NCBI RefSeq assembly: GCF_007273535.1
Contig: NZ_RIBP01000004.1
Coordinates: forward strand, 1,712,001-1,776,000
Length of the DNA: 64,000 nucleotides
Direction of reading: 5' to 3'
From: Niallia circulans
GTDB taxonomy: Bacteria; Bacillota; Bacilli; Bacillales; Cytobacillaceae
The notes beneath the pieces are model-generated. The model worked only from the letters and a program-made list of their open reading frames with translations. It made no database searches and was not told the origin of the DNA. The translations under genes were made by a program, and so were the position numbers. The first letter of the stretch is position 1. The number at the start of each line of letters is the position of its first letter. Below, piece after piece: positions 61,655-64,000 of this stretch.

Positions 61655-63733
61655 ATGAAAAGCAAAATAAGTAAATTTTTCAAAAGGAAAGAGGGTGGAA
61701 GTAAGAACACAAATCCTAAAAGAAAGTGGTTGATGAAGGCAAAAAAAGTAAAAACACACAAAAGGAAAAAGAAGTTTATTTCTATCCGAAAAAAACTTAT
61801 CTTATCCTTTCTTACTATCCTTCTAATTCCAAGCTTAATCATTTCCATTGTGTCCTATATAATAGCAAAAGAAAAAATCGAGCAAAACTTGATTATTTCC
61901 TCACATGAAAGCGTCAAGTTTATCCATAATGAGGTTGCTGCCATCACAACAAAAAAAGAGCAGGATGCTACTTTCTTGGCAAATGCAATCAGTGCTTCGA
62001 TGCTTAATGGTGATAGGGATGAAATAAGAAGAATATTCACCCAGTATTTAGGACAAAACCAAGATGTTCTCAATGTTTATTACGTGAGAGAAGACGGCGA
62101 AGTATACAGAAATGCGAACCAGGAAGTTCCTGCTGGGATGGATGCCTTAAATCAAAGCTGGTATAAGGAAGCCCTTGATTCATACGGAAATGTCGTCATG
62201 CTTCAGCCGCGAGAGGATGAGCAGACTAGAAACTCTATTGTTACATTTTCAAAGGTTACATATGACAAAAAAGGCGTTATTGCCATTGATTTAAAGATTA
62301 GTTCATTAACAGATATGGTTAGAGGCTCGAAAATTGGCGAACAGGGCTATATGATTCTTCTTGATGCCCAAGGAAACTATATATATCAGCCTAACTCAAA
62401 AGCTGATTCAAAATCGGATGACAACGCCAAATGGGTCCAGGATTTATATAAAGAAAATTCAGGCGAAGTATCTTATACCCAGGATGGACAGGAAAAGCTT
62501 GCTATCTATGAGTCTGATTCAAAAACAGGCTGGAAAATAGCTGGCATCATGAATCAATCTGAAATCAGCAATTCATCTTCGACTATATTTTCAACAACAG
62601 GTATTGTGCTGATTGCTGCACTTCTTATTGGCGGAGCACTTATCTTCTATATTATTCGTTCAATAATCATGCCACTAAAATTACTAGCAAAAAGTGCAGA
62701 GCGTATCTCTGACGGTGATTTGACAGAGGATATTACAATGGAAGCAAGTGATGAGATTGGTTTGCTTGCCAAGAGCTTTGCTAGCATGCAGCAAACTTTG
62801 CGCGAGGTTGTAACAAATTTAAATCATTCTATGGAGCAGGTGACAGCTTCATCTGAACAGTTAGTAGCAAGTGCCGGTCAAACGACAGCTGCTTCTAATC
62901 AGGTGACAACATCTGTTCAGCAAATTGCTAATGATGCTGAAAACATAACTACAAGTATTGGTCAAACATCCACTTCCATTGAGGATGTGCTTCAGGGAGT
63001 GATTAAAATAGCAGATAAGTCGACTGCTGTTGCTGCCCTTTCGAAGGATACACATCAATTGGCAGAAGAAGGCGGAGCATTTGTAGAGAAGAACTTAAAG
63101 CAAATGAAGTTTATCCATCATTCTATTATTCAATCAAATGAGGTAATCGGAGCATTAAACAACCGTTCTAAGGAAATAGGCAAAATCATTCAAGTGATCG
63201 GGTCTATTGCAGATCAAACTAATTTGCTGGCATTGAATGCTGCAATAGAATCAGCAAGAGCTGGCGAACATGGCAAAGGATTTTCAGTTGTAGCAAATGA
63301 GGTGCGCAAGCTTGCCGAACAATCGCAAGAATCTGCGAAGCTGATCTCGTCTTTGATTGCTGACATCCAAAAAGATACAGATCAATCTGTCGTAATAATG
63401 GGCGAGGTATCCAAAAATGCGGAAGATGGGCTATCTATTTCAGAAGCAACCTCAGACAAGTTTGCCCAAATCATTAAAAGCACTAGTGACATGGGGCCAC
63501 AGATGGAGGATGTATCAGGAGCTGCACAGCAAATGTCTGCAGGCTTACAAGAGGTGTCTTCAGCTGCCAGTGATATTGCCACAATTGCTGTCGGCAATGC
63601 GGCAGGTGCAGAAGAGGTGGCAGCAGCTTCAGAAGAGCAGCTTGCCAGCATGGAAGAAATTAATGCTTCAGCAAAAGCATTAACTTTAATGGCCGAAGAA
63701 CTGCTTGTGATTGTGAATAAATTTAAAGTGTAA
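61655..63733 (+). CDS. Methyl-accepting chemotaxis protein with Cache sensor domain
   Basis: Transmembrane chemoreceptor of 692 residues. A very basic 50-residue cytoplasmic N-terminus ([19 protein letters not shown]) precedes TM1 ([23 protein letters not shown]); a dCache-type extracellular sensor spans about 75-320; TM2 ([19 protein letters not shown]) leads into HAMP (about 345-400) and the signalling domain, whose hairpin tip reads [43 protein letters not shown] 61655 has AAAAGGAG upstream. The long basic leader before TM1 is unusual for the family. Ligand unknown. Confidence 0.93.
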   Translation: MKSKISKFFKRKEGGSKNTNPKRKWLMKAKKVKTHKRKKKFISIRKKLILSFLTILLIPSLIISIVSYIIAKEKIEQNLIISSHESVKFIHNEVAAITTKKEQDATFLANAISASMLNGDRDEIRRIFTQYLGQNQDVLNVYYVREDGEVYRNANQEVPAGMDALNQSWYKEALDSYGNVVMLQPREDEQTRNSIVTFSKVTYDKKGVIAIDLKISSLTDMVRGSKIGEQGYMILLDAQGNYIYQPNSKADSKSDDNAKWVQDLYKENSGEVSYTQDGQEKLAIYESDSKTGWKIAGIMNQSEISNSSSTIFSTTGIVLIAALLIGGALIFYIIRSIIMPLKLLAKSAERISDGDLTEDITMEASDEIGLLAKSFASMQQTLREVVTNLNHSMEQVTASSEQLVASAGQTTAASNQVTTSVQQIANDAENITTSIGQTSTSIEDVLQGVIKIADKSTAVAALSKDTHQLAEEGGAFVEKNLKQMKFIHHSIIQSNEVIGALNNRSKEIGKIIQVIGSIADQTNLLALNAAIESARAGEHGKGFSVVANEVRKLAEQSQESAKLISSLIADIQKDTDQSVVIMGEVSKNAEDGLSISEATSDKFAQIIKSTSDMGPQMEDVSGAAQQMSAGLQEVSSAASDIATIAVGNAAGAEEVAAASEEQLASMEEINASAKALTLMAEELLVIVNKFKV

Positions 63734-63740
63734 TACAAGC

Positions 63741-63768
63741 AACCCGCCGAATAGGCGGGTTATTTTTT
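63741..63768 (+). terminator. Terminator after the chemoreceptor gene
   Basis: Eight-bp GC-rich stem AACCCGCC (63741-63748) with GGCGGGTT (63754-63761), GAATA loop, T-rich tail. Confidence 0.9.
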
Positions 63769-63783
63769 ATTAGTTTCTCTAAA

Positions 63784-63831
63784 TTGACAAACGAAAATAC
63801 ACTTCCATATAATTAGGTAGCCTACCTAATT
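63784..63831 (+). promoter_or_regulatory. SigA promoter overlapped by a MarR-type palindrome
   Basis: TTGACA (63784-63789), 18-bp spacer, TATAAT (63808-63813). A perfect palindrome with 10-bp arms, AATTAGGTAG / CTACCTAATT around one C (63811-63831), overlaps the -10 and start point, so the MarR protein downstream probably represses itself. Confidence 0.85.
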
Positions 63832-63849
63832 ATTAAAGGAGGGAATAGT

Positions 63850-64000
63850 TTGGAAGAGCTGCCACATAGATTGCTGCATGCAATCAGACAATTTCAGAAG
63901 TTAAGCCATACAGGTCATACCATGCATGGCTTAAAACGAAGCGAAATTATGATGCTTATGGCCATAAAAAAAGGGAACCAAGAGAAGGAAAAGCTTATTA
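63850..64000 (+). CDS. MarR-family regulator, N-terminal part
   Basis: TTG 63850 lies behind AAAGGAGGG and opens a frame running off the window end (50 codons visible). LPHRLLHAIRQFQKL and LKRSEIMMLMAIKKGNQ match the first helices of MarR regulators before the recognition helix. The regulated partner, probably a transporter, lies beyond the window. Confidence 0.75.
   Translation, partial: MEELPHRLLHAIRQFQKLSHTGHTMHGLKRSEIMMLMAIKKGNQEKEKLI

Overview
The window reads as a chromosomal segment of a spore-forming, low-GC member of the Bacillaceae. Several proteins look like direct Bacillus subtilis counterparts (HxlR/HxlA/HxlB, YoxD, YhcR/YhcS, CsoR/CopZ/CopA, bacterial NO synthase, Spo0E-like protein, CdaS, UppP). 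Shine-Dalgarno sequences are strong, UUG and GUG starts are common, cre boxes are classical and a PerR box is present. A Niallia/Cytobacillus/Neobacillus-type organism is plausible, but I cannot fix the genus. I saw no rRNA, tRNA, CRISPR array, transposase or prophage genes.

Layout. 1-4.8 kb: end of a nitroreductase, an orphan cytoplasmic histidine kinase, a licT-type antiterminator behind its own RAT/terminator leader, and a divergent TetR/MFS efflux pair with two palindromic operators. 4.8-10.7 kb: a beta-glucoside PTS operon (IIB, IIA, IIC, GH1 6-phospho-beta-glucosidase) behind a cre-controlled promoter, then a CE7 acetyl-xylan esterase and a LacI regulator. 10.7-18.3 kb: an alpha-galactoside block, with GH36 alpha-galactosidase and a ROK kinase on the minus strand, diverging from a two-permease/one-lipoprotein sugar ABC importer that lacks its own ATPase, then a DUF624 protein. 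18.4-22 kb: a heterodimeric ABC exporter. 22-27.2 kb: aldo/keto reductase plus a second GH1 enzyme behind a promoter built like that of the PTS operon, and three regulators (GntR-UTRA, MerR-TipAS, GntR-FCD). 27.2-30.4 kb: copper homeostasis (csoR-copZ-copA) with two CsoR-type operators.

30.5-42 kb: mixed metabolism and stress: a 41-residue repeat-containing small protein, aldo/keto reductase, catalase with a perfect PerR box, shikimate kinase and type I dehydroquinase, aldehyde dehydrogenase, NO synthase, the sporulation diadenylate cyclase CdaS, an esterase, and a compact pyruvate kinase without a C-terminal domain. 42.4-48.4 kb: a 1787-residue cell-wall-anchored nuclease/nucleotidase of YhcR type whose phosphoesterase module is tandemly duplicated, followed 7 nt later by its class D sortase. 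48.4-51 kb: yoxD and the formaldehyde-fixing hxlAB/hxlR locus with two contiguous 18-bp repeats. 51-64 kb: thioesterase, MarR/MMPL efflux operon, a frameshifted amino-acid permease, an AI-2E family membrane protein, Spo0E-like phosphatase, UppP, a PfkB kinase, a D-2-hydroxyacid dehydrogenase, a large chemoreceptor, and the start of a self-regulated MarR gene.

Main theme: plant-polysaccharide sugar uptake under CcpA control (cre or cre-like sites at licT, the PTS operon, the alpha-galactosidase, the AKR/GH1 operon and the esterase), interleaved with small operator-controlled stress and efflux modules. I found no wholly unknown multigene system. The least ordinary items are the duplicated wall nucleotidase, the separated and self-attenuated licT, the nested palindrome beside hxlB, the repeat-bearing 41-residue protein and the frameshifted permease.
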